Below are positions 31,493 through 40,432 of a stretch of 64,000 nt of DNA, piece by piece. The translations under genes were made by a program, and so were the position numbers. Below the pieces are notes generated by a model. It searched no databases, was not told the DNA's origin, and saw nothing but the letters and a program-made list of their open reading frames with translations. The stretch's first letter is position 1. Each line of letters starts with the position of its first letter. The stretch is from Streptomyces melanogenes (GTDB lineage: Bacteria > Actinomycetota > Actinomycetes > Streptomycetales > Streptomycetaceae). The stretch lies in NCBI RefSeq assembly GCF_014649795.1, contig NZ_BMTS01000030.1, positions 1-64,000 of the forward strand, given 5' to 3'.

Positions 31493-31794
31493 TCACCACC
31501 GGCCGCGTCCGTCTCGGGTTCCGGAAGCTGCGCGCACATGCCCGGCGTGATCGGTAAGGAGACCGGAACACCCCCCATCGGGTGACTTCCTCTCCAGGGC
31601 TGAGCGCGTCGTGAGTGCCTGCCGCGAAGTGGCGGCGGGCGGCGGTAACTTGTGTGCCGCTGGGTTCTGCCGGTCCGCGTCTGGCGGGCTCGGTTCGGCA
31701 GGGCCTCGCCTCGTTGTTGCGGGGATGCTTGTCCAGGATCGGTGCGCTCGTGGGCGGGTGGGCCCCGCCGCTGTGGCGGCTCCGCAACGGCATC

Positions 31795-31822
31795 GGCCCT
31801 GCCCCGGGCTAGGGGCAGGGCC
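31795..31822. terminator. 11-bp stem-loop in the intergenic region
   Basis: GGCCCTGCCCC (31795-31805) pairs perfectly with GGGGCAGGGCC (31812-31822), 6-nt loop. It lies 300 bp after the lipoprotein gene and just beyond the end of the glutaminase relic. The stretch 31493-31794 shows no gene. Confidence 0.6.
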
Positions 31823-31903
31823 ATTGATGGGGTGAAGGGCCAGACCGACGAGGACCCGCCCGACCGCACTCTTGTCGGCCCCGCCCAGGTGGACCATCCC
31901 GCG

Positions 31904-32395
31904 TCATTCCGCTGACGGGGGCGGCGGGGCCCGTGCTTCGGCGACTTCGGTGTGGCCCGCGCGTCGGGCTTCGTTTTTTGGGGGCCCCAGCGGTCCGTTG
32001 GGCCGGGGCGGGCGCCGTCGGCGAGAAGGTACTGAACCACCTCCAGCTGTCCTTCGCAGGCCGAAGTGGAGCGGGATGCGGCCGTCGTGGTCGGCTGCAT
32101 CGAGGTCGGCGCGTGCACGCGGTGCGTCTCGACCACTTTGCGGCAGAAATCGATGTCGGGTACCTCGTACACTCCGCACGAGGTCATCAGCGACAAGCAG
32201 TGGTCGCCAGCAGGTCGGTGCCGCCTGCCAGGCACTGCCAGGTGTGTTGTACGTATGCGAAGCGGTCGGCGTCCGGCAGGTCGGGGCGGATCATCGAGCA
32301 GGTCCTGATGGCACCTGCGTTGATCATCGGGTTGTACCCGGGCGAGCTGCGGCATGCAGTCGGCGACCGAGCCGTCCCTTGCGCCGTGACAGCGT
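31904..32395 (-). pseudogene. Relic of a glutaminase with ankyrin repeats
   Basis: On the minus strand GYNPMINAGAI (codons at 32307-32333 and just above) is the glutaminase-A signature, followed by DLPDADRFAYVQHTWQ. A frame change then leads to LMTSCGVYEV (compare T-S-C-G-M-Y-D of glutaminase), but the central catalytic-domain section is absent. Next comes FCRKVVETHRVHA and an ankyrin-type unit split over two frames, DAADHDGRIPLHFGL and CEGQLEVVQYLLADGA with PTDRWG. At least two frameshifts and one deletion make it non-functional. Intact relatives convert glutamine to glutamate. Confidence 0.65.
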
Positions 32396-32832
32396 TCCGC
32401 TGCCGTCGTCTGGGGCAGCGAACAGCACGCGGTACCCGTTGCTCTTCAGATCAGTGCTCTCTGCGCGGTCCTGCCGCGTCCGAGGAACGGGCATAGCGGT
32501 GCCTCACTTCCCGGGCGAGCGGAGCGAGTGGCGCGGCAGGTCCCCGGCGGCCGCAGGCGCCGGGATGTCAGACCGCGAACTTCCCCTCGCGCTTGCTCGT
32601 CGTGTCGGTGTGCGCGGTCACGCAGATCAGGACGCCGAGGCAGGGGAAGCAGCAGGCAGTACGATCCCGCCTGCCTGGGCCCAGCCTCCCAGAGCGTCGG
32701 GTAGTCGTCCACGGCCCCATTGGACGCCGCCCTCCTACCCCTTGCATGCAGTGCGGGGCCGAGTGAGTGAGGCGTGGTGCCGGGCGTCGGCTCCGGTGGC
32801 CGCGCCTTCCGGCGCGCCATACGGTCAGGACC
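32396..32832. other. Intergenic region, possibly further glutaminase debris
   Basis: 437 bp with no continuous protein-like frame. The 5' part of the glutaminase relic may extend into it but cannot be traced with confidence. The promoter of the lipoprotein gene at 32833 should lie at the right edge. Confidence 0.35.
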
Positions 32833-33381
32833 ATGCAGACCTCACATGTCACCGCCGCATCGTGTGTATCCGGTCGGCGGCGTGGCCGGGCAGTGGCCGC
32901 GGCTGCCGCTGTGGTGATGATCTCGACCGCTGCCGTCGGCTGCGGGAACGACGACGCGTCGCCGCCCAAGCCGTCCGGGGCTGCCTCGGTCGCTTCGGCG
33001 GCCGTCTCCGCGGCGGGGAAGGTGCAGCAGGGGCTGGAGTCCGCCGCCTCTGCCATGGCGTCCGCCTCCGCCGCCGCGGAGTCCGAGATGGCGAAGATCC
33101 GCAACGGCATCGACGCCAAGGCGGACGTGAGGGCGGAGAGCCCCGAGACGGGCTCCGACGGCCTTACGACAGCCCGGCTCACCGTGGTGAACAGCACCGC
33201 CGAGCGCCACGACTACACCGTCCAGGTCAACTTCAAGGACAAGAACGGCAATGTGCTCGACACGGTCCTCCTGTCCGTCAAGGACGTGGGGGCCGGCGAG
33301 TCCAAGCCCGCGACGGCCCGCAGCACCCACCCGCTCACCGGCGCGTCGGTGGCCGAGGTGGCCAACGCGGTGCGGCACTGA
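32833..33381 (+). CDS. Lipoprotein with FxLYD-like domain
   Basis: 182 residues. A basic N-terminus and hydrophobic stretch lead to a lipobox-like A-V-G-C at about residue 37. An Ala/Ser-rich low-complexity linker (SVASAAVSAAGKVQQGLESA and on) follows. The C-terminal 80 residues form a small beta-sandwich: LTVVNSTAERHDYTVQVNFK, VLDTVLLSVKDVGAGESKPA, as in FxLYD-type extracellular domains. No enzyme motif. The next gene starts 17 bp downstream, so the two probably form an operon. Confidence 0.7.
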   Translation: MQTSHVTAASCVSGRRRGRAVAAAAAVVMISTAAVGCGNDDASPPKPSGAASVASAAVSAAGKVQQGLESAASAMASASAAAESEMAKIRNGIDAKADVRAESPETGSDGLTTARLTVVNSTAERHDYTVQVNFKDKNGNVLDTVLLSVKDVGAGESKPATARSTHPLTGASVAEVANAVRH

Positions 33382-33398
33382 CCGGACAGTCGGCTCCG

Positions 33399-34694
33399 GT
33401 GAACCGCCCCGAACCCGCGCACCCGGCGGGGCAGCACGCCGAACTCGGCGTGCTGAACGCACGCGTCGCCGCCCTGGAAGCCCAGATGGGGGTGGGGCCG
33501 ACCGGTCGGCTCCGGGCCTGCGCCAGCGCGCTGCTGATCACGCTCGCCTGTCTGCTGGCCCCGATCGGCCTGCTCGCGGTATGGACGAACAACCTCGTCA
33601 GCGACACGGACCGCTATGTGCGGACCATGGCTCCGCTCGCCTCCGACCCCGCCGTCCAGCAGGCGGCGACCGACCGGGCCACCGACGCGATCATGGACCG
33701 TGTCGACGTGGCCGCCCTCCTGCGCACCGTGAGCCCCACCGACCGGCCGAAACTGGAGCTCGCACTGGGCGCGCTCACGGGCCCGCTCACCAGCGGCGTA
33801 CGAGAGTTGGTCCGGCGCGGCGTCCAGGGCATCGTCGAGAGCCCGCAGTTCGCCGCCCTGTGGACGCAGGCCAACCGGGTGGCCCACACCGCCGCCGACA
33901 AAGCACTCACCGGCGAGGGCGGCAGCGCGGTCAAGCTCACGGACAACGCCGTCACCATCGATCTCGGCCCCCTGATGGAACAGGCCAAGCAGCGGCTCGC
34001 CGACCAGGGTCTGACCGCCGTCGCGAAACTCCCCACCGTACATACCGACTTCACCGTCCTGCAGTCCAAGGACCTCGCCAAGCTACGGACAGGGTTTCGC
34101 CTGCTGGATCTGGCGGGGACCTGGCTCCCGGTCAGCGCGGGGTTGCTGGCGGTCCTCGGTGTGCTCCTCGCCCGTCTGCGCCGGCGGGCGCTCATCGCGA
34201 CCGCGCTCGCCGCCGCGGCGACCGTGGCCGTCCTCGGCCTGGTCGTCGCCGCGGCCCGCCCGCTCTACCTCGACCGGCTTCCCGTCGACGTCTCCCGCCC
34301 CGCGGCCGCGGCGGTCTATGACACCCTGACCCGCTTCCTGCGGGCCGACGTCCGCATGCTCGCCGCCCTCGGCGTCGTCGTCGCGCTCGGCGCCTGGCTC
34401 GGCGGCCCCGGCCCGTGGGCCGAGCGGGTCCGCACCATGTGGGGACACGGCATCGCGGCGGTACGCCGCACCTCCGGTGCACACACCGGGCCGGCCGGCG
34501 CCTGGGTACACCGCCACAAGAACTGGCTGACCTGGGCTGTGGTCATCGCGGCCGCCTTCGCCCTGCTGCTGTGGCACTACCCCACCACAGCGGTCATCGC
34601 GTGGCTGGCCGCAGGCGTCGTCCTCGCTCTCGCCCTACTGGAGTTCCTCGATGACGGTGACGTGACGGACGAGTTCGGTGGAGAACAGACGTAG
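33399..34694 (+). CDS. Integral membrane protein of unknown function
   Basis: 431 residues from the GTG at 33399. A short N-terminal heptad (ELGVLNARVAALEAQM) precedes helix 1 (LLITLACLLAPIGLLAVW). A soluble, helical extracytoplasmic part of about 190 residues follows (YVRTMAPLASDPAVQQAATD, VRELVRRGVQGIVESPQFAA), then three helices and a final pair near the C-terminus. This layout is recurrent in Streptomyces membrane proteins of unknown role. The downstream partner of the lipoprotein gene (17-bp gap) suggests a shared envelope function. Confidence 0.7.
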   Translation: MNRPEPAHPAGQHAELGVLNARVAALEAQMGVGPTGRLRACASALLITLACLLAPIGLLAVWTNNLVSDTDRYVRTMAPLASDPAVQQAATDRATDAIMDRVDVAALLRTVSPTDRPKLELALGALTGPLTSGVRELVRRGVQGIVESPQFAALWTQANRVAHTAADKALTGEGGSAVKLTDNAVTIDLGPLMEQAKQRLADQGLTAVAKLPTVHTDFTVLQSKDLAKLRTGFRLLDLAGTWLPVSAGLLAVLGVLLARLRRRALIATALAAAATVAVLGLVVAAARPLYLDRLPVDVSRPAAAAVYDTLTRFLRADVRMLAALGVVVALGAWLGGPGPWAERVRTMWGHGIAAVRRTSGAHTGPAGAWVHRHKNWLTWAVVIAAAFALLLWHYPTTAVIAWLAAGVVLALALLEFLDDGDVTDEFGGEQT

Positions 34695-35181
34695 CAGGAC
34701 AGGAGCACGCTCGTGCTGACCCGCCATCGGACGGACACCACGGGACGGCGGGCCATTCGAGGGGAGAATCGGCGACATCTTCGTGTCGCACCGTGGGACG
34801 GGACGGGAGGGGACACGATCGGTGCAGCCGCCGGTCCCGCCGCTTCTCTACTCCCCAGGGGGATGTGGCCGGGCCGGCGCAACGACCGCCGCCCACGGTA
34901 GGCGGGGTCGGGTTCCTCATCGGTCATGTGGCCGACCGGAACCACAGTGATCGCTACCTCCGCGTGGTCGGGCGGCGTGTTTCGGCTGTGCCGCGGGCGA
35001 GCAGAATGACGGCGCGTCAGTACCTCGCCGGCTTCGACTCGGCCACGGCACGGCCCTCGCCCTCAGGTGTCCAGCGGTGTGGCCCGTACGGTCCTACGCC
35101 CTATGGGAGCGGCGTTGCCGCGGTGAGGTGGGGGCAGGCTGCGGGGCGGCGCAGCCGGTGGCCCGACGGAAGGAGCCCTGT
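34695..35181. other. Intergenic region
   Basis: 487 bp with no supported gene. It contains the ribosome site AAGGAG (35170-35175) of the AhpD-like gene at its right edge; promoter not identified. Confidence 0.35.
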
Positions 35182-35733
35182 ATGCCGCACATCGAGCTCG
35201 GCAACGACCTGCCCGGGATCATGTCCTTGTTCGCCTTCCGGCCCGAGACGGCCGGGCCGTTGAACGAGCTGGCCGAGGTCCTGCTGCGTGGGCCCAGCAC
35301 CTTGAGCCGGGGCGAGCGGGAGCTGATCGCCGCCCGGGTCTCCCACCTCAACGGTTGCTACTTCTGCACTCACTGCCACGCCGCGTTCGCCGCCGCCCAG
35401 CTCGATGAGGGGATGCCGCTGGTCGACCGGGTCCGCAGCGACCCGGCGTGCGCGCCCGTCTCTGACAAGCTCAAGGCCCTGCTCGCCCTCGCCGGTGCGG
35501 TGCAGGACGGGGGACGGCAGGTCAAGGACCACCACATGGACACGGCCCGTGCCGCAGGGGCGACGGACACCGAGATCCACGACACCGTCCTGATCGCCGC
35601 CGCGTTCTGCATGTACAACCGCTATGTCGACGGCCTGGCCACCATCGCCCCCGACCGGCCGAGCGCCTACACCGAGATGGCCGAGTGGATCGCCGTCCAC
35701 GGCTACCGCGCTGCCTCGCAGCCCCAGGCCTAG
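35182..35733 (+). CDS. AhpD-like / carboxymuconolactone-decarboxylase family protein
   Basis: 183 residues, ATG with AAGGAG 6 nt upstream. All-helical. The redox motif lies in SHLNGCYFCTHCHAAFAAAQ: C59-x-x-C62 and H66, with an extra C65, after the family Glu in SRGERELIAARVS. This is the layout of alkylhydroperoxidase AhpD core proteins, which act as thiol peroxidase partners, rather than true decarboxylases. Cytoplasmic. The next gene, for a membrane protein with a conserved-looking Cys, starts 58 bp downstream, so the two may form a redox pair. Confidence 0.85.
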   Translation: MPHIELGNDLPGIMSLFAFRPETAGPLNELAEVLLRGPSTLSRGERELIAARVSHLNGCYFCTHCHAAFAAAQLDEGMPLVDRVRSDPACAPVSDKLKALLALAGAVQDGGRQVKDHHMDTARAAGATDTEIHDTVLIAAAFCMYNRYVDGLATIAPDRPSAYTEMAEWIAVHGYRAASQPQA

Positions 35734-35791
35734 GGCCTGTCCGGTGGGTCCCGCACGGGCCGGCGGACCAAGCGACAGGAGATGAGTCACT

Positions 35792-36757
35792 GTGAGCCGT
35801 CTCGCCACCGCCCCGCCGACCAGCCCGTCCCCCCGGACCTCGCTCTTCGTCAGCGGAGCCTTCCCCCGGCGCCGCCTGCTCGTCCTGCTCCTCGCCGTCC
35901 TCGGCGGCCTGCTGCTCGCCTACGCCTGGTCGGCGGAGTTCGTCGACCAGGAGATCGGGGCCAGGAGCGCCAACGCCATGCTCGGCCACGACGCGCACGC
36001 CACCCCTATCGCCAACATCGCCTCCGGTGTGCTGTTCGCGCTGGTCACCGGCCTGGCCGGATCGTTCACCGCCTGCAACATCGCCGTTTTCGGGGCGGTC
36101 GGCCCGCTCGTGGGCAGTGCGCGCACCCGGCGGGCCAGGCTCCTGCACACCCTCAAGCCGATCGGCTGGCTGACCGCCGGCATGCTGCCGGTCTCCGCGC
36201 TCTACGGTGCGGTCGTCGGCCTCGTCGGCACGCACATGCCGCAGTACGCGCCGACGAAACCCGGCCACGGCCTCAGCGGGCGCATCATCCAGGCGATGAC
36301 GGTCTTCGGTGTCGTCGGCGCCGTCATGATCGTCTGTGGTCTGGCCGCCCTCGGTCTGCTCCCGGACCCGCTCAAGGCCGTATCCCGCAGGTTCCCCAAC
36401 GTGCCGCTCGTCCTGATGGGAGCCCTGGTCGGCGGTTTCCTGCTGGGCCGGCCCTACCCGCTGTTCCGCGACATGTTCCGCCACGCCGCCGACACCCACA
36501 ATCCGGCCTACGGAGCCGCCGCCTTCGCGCTCCAGTCGGTCGGCAACATCATCGTGATGGCCCTGGTGTTCCTGCTGCTGTCGTACGGGGTCGGCGGACG
36601 CCTGCAACGTTGGCTGGCCGCCGCACCCTCGCGCGCCAGCGCCCTGACGGCGGCGGGCTTCTTGGTGGCCGGCGTGTTCACGGTCGTCTACTGGGACATC
36701 CGTCTGCTGGACCGGCTCGGCTACCTGTGGTTCCCGACGGCGCCCTGGAACAGCTGA
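35792..36757 (+). CDS. Polytopic membrane protein, possibly CcdA/DsbD-like
   Basis: 321 residues from a GTG. About eight hydrophobic helices. Helix 2-3 reads VLFALVTGLAGSFTACNIAV followed by FGAVGPLVG, recalling the G-L-x-S-P-C segment of CcdA/DsbD electron-transfer proteins, but only one Cys is there. Basic loop ARTRRARLLHTLK. Position 58 bp after the AhpD-like gene makes transfer of reducing equivalents across the membrane a reasonable guess, no more. It is followed at once by a LysR remnant. Confidence 0.6.
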   Translation: MSRLATAPPTSPSPRTSLFVSGAFPRRRLLVLLLAVLGGLLLAYAWSAEFVDQEIGARSANAMLGHDAHATPIANIASGVLFALVTGLAGSFTACNIAVFGAVGPLVGSARTRRARLLHTLKPIGWLTAGMLPVSALYGAVVGLVGTHMPQYAPTKPGHGLSGRIIQAMTVFGVVGAVMIVCGLAALGLLPDPLKAVSRRFPNVPLVLMGALVGGFLLGRPYPLFRDMFRHAADTHNPAYGAAAFALQSVGNIIVMALVFLLLSYGVGGRLQRWLAAAPSRASALTAAGFLVAGVFTVVYWDIRLLDRLGYLWFPTAPWNS

Positions 36758-36767
36758 CCACCGGCTG

Positions 36768-37037
36768 CCGCACCGGGTGCGGCCGCGCATCGCGGTGGAG
36801 GCCGACTCCGTCCAGGCCCTGGTGGAGATCGTCCAGCGCACCCCGCTGGCCACCGTCCTGCCCGACGCGGTCACCCACGACCACCCGCGCCTTCACCCGG
36901 TGCCGCTCGAACCGGCCCTGCCCGCGCGCACGGTGACCCTGCTGCGGCGGGAGAGCGCGCACGAGAGCGCCGCCGCCCGCGCCTTCACCCGCCTCACCCG
37001 ACGGCTCGTACGCGACCGCGCCTATCCGCCCGCCTGA
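36768..37037 (+). pseudogene. 3' fragment of a LysR-type regulator gene
   Basis: Reads LPHRVRPRIAVEADSVQALV, then EIVQRTPLATVLPDA, HPRLHPVPLEPALPARTVTL and a helical end to TGA. This is the C-terminal third of a LysR effector-binding domain. The DNA-binding half and the start are missing; the fragment begins within 11 bp of the stop of the preceding membrane-protein gene, so a deletion or insertion joined them. Confidence 0.7.
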
Positions 37038-37078
37038 TGCGCGTAGGCGGCGTTCGGGTGACTCAGCGCTTGGATGAT

Positions 37079-37092
37079 TCACCTGTAGGTGA
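37079..37092 (+). promoter_or_regulatory. Operator-like palindrome upstream of the metal/PLP gene group
   Basis: TCACCT-GT-AGGTGA, two perfect 6-bp arms. It lies 31 bp before the putative -10 box of the gene at 37136, near where a -35 region or activator site would be. The binding protein is unknown. Confidence 0.4.
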
Positions 37093-37122
37093 GGGAGTGC
37101 TCACGTACAGCAACGTTCTGCT

Positions 37123-37128
37123 TACGAT
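37123..37128 (+). promoter_or_regulatory. Possible -10 box of a leaderless transcript
   Basis: TACGAT, 7 nt before the ATG at 37136, with no ribosome site between. The spacing fits transcription starting at the start codon. Confidence 0.4.
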
Positions 37129-37135
37129 CGACGGC

Positions 37136-37615
37136 ATGCCGCCGGAATCGGCCGGCCGCGCGGGGGCGCGCAAGCCGGCTCTCGCCCTCCTCATGGGTCT
37201 GGCTCTGCTGCTCATCGCCCACGTCGTCGCGTGCGCCGTCCACTCGGCCGGGCACCACGGCCGGCCGGCGGCCGTCGCGTCGTCATCTCCTTCTCCGACG
37301 CAGGCGTCGGCGCGGTGTGGTGCGCCCGTCCTGCTGTCCCCGTCCGACACGGTGCTCTGTTCCGCCGGTCACGGAGGCGACGAGCATCCGGGACACGGCG
37401 CAGTGTGCTGCGACCCCGCCCACTGGCCCGCGGAGGTGCGCGCACCGGTGCAGGCCCTGTTCCTGGTCCTCCAGCTGCTCGCACTCCTGGTTCTGCGTCG
37501 TCCCGGGACGGCCGTGGAGGCGTACGGCGCACCGCCGGGGCGCAGCGACACCGCCGACGTGTCCTCCCTCACCGGACCGCACCTGCTGCGGCTCGTCTGC
37601 GTCAGCCGTACCTGA
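37136..37615 (+). CDS. His/Cys-rich two-helix membrane protein
   Basis: 159 residues from the ATG at 37136. One helix near residue 15-35 (ALALLMGLALLLIAHVVACA), an external loop rich in His and Cys (VHSAGHHG, ARCGAP, LCSAGHGGDEHPGHGAVCCD), then a second helix (VQALFLVLQLLALLVL). The loop has at least seven His and five Cys, a likely metal-binding surface, similar in spirit to DUF2946-type proteins found with copper genes. It precedes the PLP enzyme and MFS genes by 118 bp and shares their direction. Role in metal handling is an inference. Confidence 0.6.
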   Translation: MPPESAGRAGARKPALALLMGLALLLIAHVVACAVHSAGHHGRPAAVASSSPSPTQASARCGAPVLLSPSDTVLCSAGHGGDEHPGHGAVCCDPAHWPAEVRAPVQALFLVLQLLALLVLRRPGTAVEAYGAPPGRSDTADVSSLTGPHLLRLVCVSRT

Positions 37616-37733
37616 CATCGCCCGCCCGGGACCGCGCGCACGCGTGCACCGCCGGGCGTTCGGCACACCTTCCCCGTATGGCACAAGACGGCACAGACAC
37701 GCGGTCCCACCGTGGCCGCGGAAGGATCACGAC

Positions 37734-38921
37734 ATGAGGACGGCCCTGCGCGGCATCTCTGCGCGCGACATCGACATCGACAGTGACTTCTTCACGGCGG
37801 CACGCGAAGCTCTCGACCCGGTGGGCGAACCCCTGCGGTCGCCCGCCGGCATCGTCGGCAACACCCCCGTCCTGTGGATCGGCCAGCCCTTCAACCCGGC
37901 GGGGCGCGGGTTCTGGGCCAAACTCGAGGGAGCCAATCCCGGCGGGATCAAGGACCGGCCGGCGCTCCACATGGTCTCCGCGGCCCGCAGCCGCGGCGAT
38001 CTCGCGCCGGGCGCTCCCGTCATCGAGTCCACCAGCGGCACCCTGGGCCTGGGACTCGCGCTGGCCGGGATCGTCCACAGCCACCCGGTCACCCTGGTCA
38101 CCGATCCGGGTATGGAGCCCTTGATGGTGCATCAGCTCCGGGCCCTCGGCGCGCGGGTGGACACCGTCACCGAGCCCCACCCGGTGGGTGGCTGGCAGGA
38201 GGCACGCAGAGCGCGGGTCGGCGAACTGCTGGCCGCACAGCCGTCGGCCTGGTGCCCCGATCAGTACAACAACCCCGACAACGTCGCCGCCTACACCCCG
38301 CTCGCCCTCGAACTCCTCGTCCAGCTCGGCCGCATCGACGTCCTGGTGACGGCGGTCGGCACCGGCGGCCACTCGGCCGGGATCGCCCGGACGCTGCGCG
38401 CCTTCTGCCCGGAGCTCAGGCTCGTCGGCGTCGACTCGGTCAACTCGACCGTCTTCGGCCAGCCCGCGGGCCCGCGCCTGATGCGGGGCCTGGGCAGCAG
38501 CATCCACCCCGGCAACGTCGACCACGCGGCTTTCGACGAAGTCCACTGGGTCGCCCCCGGCGAGGCGGTGCGAGCCTGCCGCGACCTGGCCCGTGGCCAC
38601 TACGCCAGTGGCGGCTGGAGCGTGGGCGCGGTCGCGCTCGTGGCCGGCTGGCTCACGCGTACGGAGCCCGAGCACATCCGTATCGTCGCGATCTTCCCGG
38701 ACGGCGTGCACCGCTACTGGAACACCGTCTACAGCGACGACTACTGCCGCACCCACGACCTGCTCAGTGGCGTCGCCGCCACCGAACCGGACGAGATCGC
38801 GCACTCGGGCGAGCGCACGGTCCGGCGCTGGACCCGGTGCACCACCGTCACCGCGCCCGGCACGCCCGGCGCACTCGATGAGCCCGCTGTGCCCGCAGCG
38901 CCAAAGGGGGCGGCGCGATGA
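37734..38921 (+). CDS. PLP-dependent cysteine-synthase-family enzyme
   Basis: 395 residues, ATG with GGAAGGA upstream. Fold-type II PLP motifs: GNTPVLWIGQPF, KLEGANPGGIKDRPALHM with the PLP Lys at 73, ESTSGTLGLGLALAG (the usual S-G-N-T-G has T-L for N-T), YNNPDNVAAY, and VTAVGTGGHSAGI for phosphate binding. A C-terminal extension of about 60 residues beyond the core is unusual. Possible roles: cysteine or 2,3-diaminopropionate-type synthesis from O-activated Ser, or cysteine desulfhydration. It overlaps the MFS gene by ATGA; a PLP synthase of this type with an MFS exporter is also seen in staphyloferrin B loci, but no other siderophore gene is here. Confidence 0.8.
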   Translation: MRTALRGISARDIDIDSDFFTAAREALDPVGEPLRSPAGIVGNTPVLWIGQPFNPAGRGFWAKLEGANPGGIKDRPALHMVSAARSRGDLAPGAPVIESTSGTLGLGLALAGIVHSHPVTLVTDPGMEPLMVHQLRALGARVDTVTEPHPVGGWQEARRARVGELLAAQPSAWCPDQYNNPDNVAAYTPLALELLVQLGRIDVLVTAVGTGGHSAGIARTLRAFCPELRLVGVDSVNSTVFGQPAGPRLMRGLGSSIHPGNVDHAAFDEVHWVAPGEAVRACRDLARGHYASGGWSVGAVALVAGWLTRTEPEHIRIVAIFPDGVHRYWNTVYSDDYCRTHDLLSGVAATEPDEIAHSGERTVRRWTRCTTVTAPGTPGALDEPAVPAAPKGAAR

Positions 38922-40195
38922 ACCGCCTCGCCACGCAGTTCCGCTCGTTCAGCGGCTGCGTCCGGCTGCTGATGGTCCAGCAGTTCACCATCAACACCGC
39001 CTTCTACATGCTCATGCCCTACTTGGCCGTGCACTTGGCCAACGGCCTGGGCATGGCCGCCTGGGCGGTCGGCCTGGTCCTGGGCGTACGGAACCTCACC
39101 CAGCAGGGTATGTTCCTCGTCGGCGGCATCCTCGCCGACCGGCTCGGCCACAAGCCCTTGATCATGGCTGGGTGCGTACTGCGCACCGTCGGATTCGGCC
39201 TGCTCGGCCTCGTCGACTCACTGCCCGCGCTCGTCGCCGCGTCGGCGGCCACGGGCTTCGCCGGGGCCCTGTTCAACCCGGCGGTCCGTGCCTTTCTCGC
39301 ACAGGAGGCGGGGGAGCGGAGAGTGGATGCGTTCGCGGCCTTCAACGTCTTCTACCAGGCCGGGATGTTCGTCGGCCCGCTCGTGGGCCTCGCCTTGCTG
39401 ACGGCCGACTTCGCTCTCGTCTGCTCCGTGGCCGCGGTGCTCTTCCTGGCCCTGACGGTCATTCAGTACTGCTGGCTGCCCGCTCGTCAGAGCATCGCCC
39501 CTGAGTGCGGCAGCGTACTGGCCGATTGGCGAACCGTCGTACGCAACCGGCCGTTCCTGTACTTCGCCGCCGCCATGACCGGCTCGTACGTCCTGTCCTT
39601 CCAGGTGTACCTCGCGCTGCCCCTCCAGGCGCACCGCGTCGCCCCAGACAGCGGCGAGGCGGTGACCACGGCCCTGTTCGCGGTCCTGGCCGCGGTGGCC
39701 GCGGCGGGTCAGCTGAAGATCACGGCATGGGCCCGGACCTGGTGGACCTCGCGGCGGGCCGTCGGCTACGGCGTCGCCCTCATGGGCGGATCCTTCCTGC
39801 CGATGCTCGCCGGCTGCGGGGCGGTCAGCGGGGATTCCAGTGCCCTGGGCCGGGTCGCGGCGCTGGCACCCCTGTTCACGACGGTCACCCTGCTCGGCCT
39901 CGGCACGGCCGTGGTCTACCCGTTCGAGATGGACACCATCGTCTCGCTCGCGGGCGGACGCCTGGTCGCCACGCACTACGGGCTGTACAACACCGTCTCC
40001 GGCCTCGGCATCACCCTGGGGAATCTGGCGTTGGGCGCCCTCTGGGACTCCGCCGAACGCTGGGGACACCCGGAGTTGACGTGGTGGGCGCTGACGGCGA
40101 CGGGCGCGCTCTGCGCCGGGTGCGTCGGCCTCCTCGCACGGTCCGGCCGACTGGCAGGCCCGGCTGCACCGAGGCTCGCGGCGGTTGCCTCATGA
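38918..40195 (+). CDS. Major facilitator superfamily transporter
   Basis: 425 residues, 12 predicted helices, starting inside the preceding stop (ATGA), so translationally coupled to the cysteine-synthase-like enzyme. The loop 2-3 signature is GGILADRLGHKPLIMAG (MFS motif A). Helix 5-type segment is FQAGMFVGPLVGLAL-like (YQAGMFVGPLVG). It resembles drug/metabolite exporters of the DHA1 branch. The coupling suggests export of the product of the PLP enzyme or import of its substrate. A 10-bp hairpin terminates the unit 69 bp downstream. Confidence 0.88.
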   Translation: MNRLATQFRSFSGCVRLLMVQQFTINTAFYMLMPYLAVHLANGLGMAAWAVGLVLGVRNLTQQGMFLVGGILADRLGHKPLIMAGCVLRTVGFGLLGLVDSLPALVAASAATGFAGALFNPAVRAFLAQEAGERRVDAFAAFNVFYQAGMFVGPLVGLALLTADFALVCSVAAVLFLALTVIQYCWLPARQSIAPECGSVLADWRTVVRNRPFLYFAAAMTGSYVLSFQVYLALPLQAHRVAPDSGEAVTTALFAVLAAVAAAGQLKITAWARTWWTSRRAVGYGVALMGGSFLPMLAGCGAVSGDSSALGRVAALAPLFTTVTLLGLGTAVVYPFEMDTIVSLAGGRLVATHYGLYNTVSGLGITLGNLALGALWDSAERWGHPELTWWALTATGALCAGCVGLLARSGRLAGPAAPRLAAVAS

Positions 40196-40263
40196 GGGCG
40201 TGGACGGCGAGCCGGACACAGCCGATGGCCGCCGCACTCGCCACCGAGTCCGCCACCGGGGTC

Positions 40264-40290
40264 GCCGCCTGCCTGCGGTTGGCAGGCGGC
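40264..40290 (+). terminator. Hairpin ending the PLP enzyme-MFS unit
   Basis: GCCGCCTGCC (40264-40273) pairs with GGCAGGCGGC (40281-40290), 7-nt loop. Confidence 0.7.
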
Positions 40291-40432
40291 CTCACTCCGG
40301 TTCTCCGCCGCCACCGGACTCCCCGCCCTGCCCCTCCTCTGGGCGCGGGCGTCCCGAGTCCGCCGGTATCGGGGCCGGTACCGGCAGGCGCCGGTCGGCT
40401 GCAGGGGTTGTGCGGCTGCGGAGCGGGGGGTT

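Noticed and set aside
31872..33398. A 5' extension of the membrane-protein gene at 33399 by over 500 codons
   Set aside because: The extension crosses the glutaminase relic and the whole lipoprotein gene in another frame and has no protein-like composition; the GTG at 33399 is the sensible start.
35182..35733. A true carboxymuconolactone decarboxylase for aromatic breakdown
   Set aside because: The CxxCxxxH redox motif indicates an AhpD-type thiol protein, and no aromatic-pathway genes are nearby.
36768..37037. A small complete gene of 86 codons starting with GTG at 36777
   Set aside because: Its sequence is the end of a LysR effector domain, continuous with upstream codons that have no start; it is a truncated regulator.
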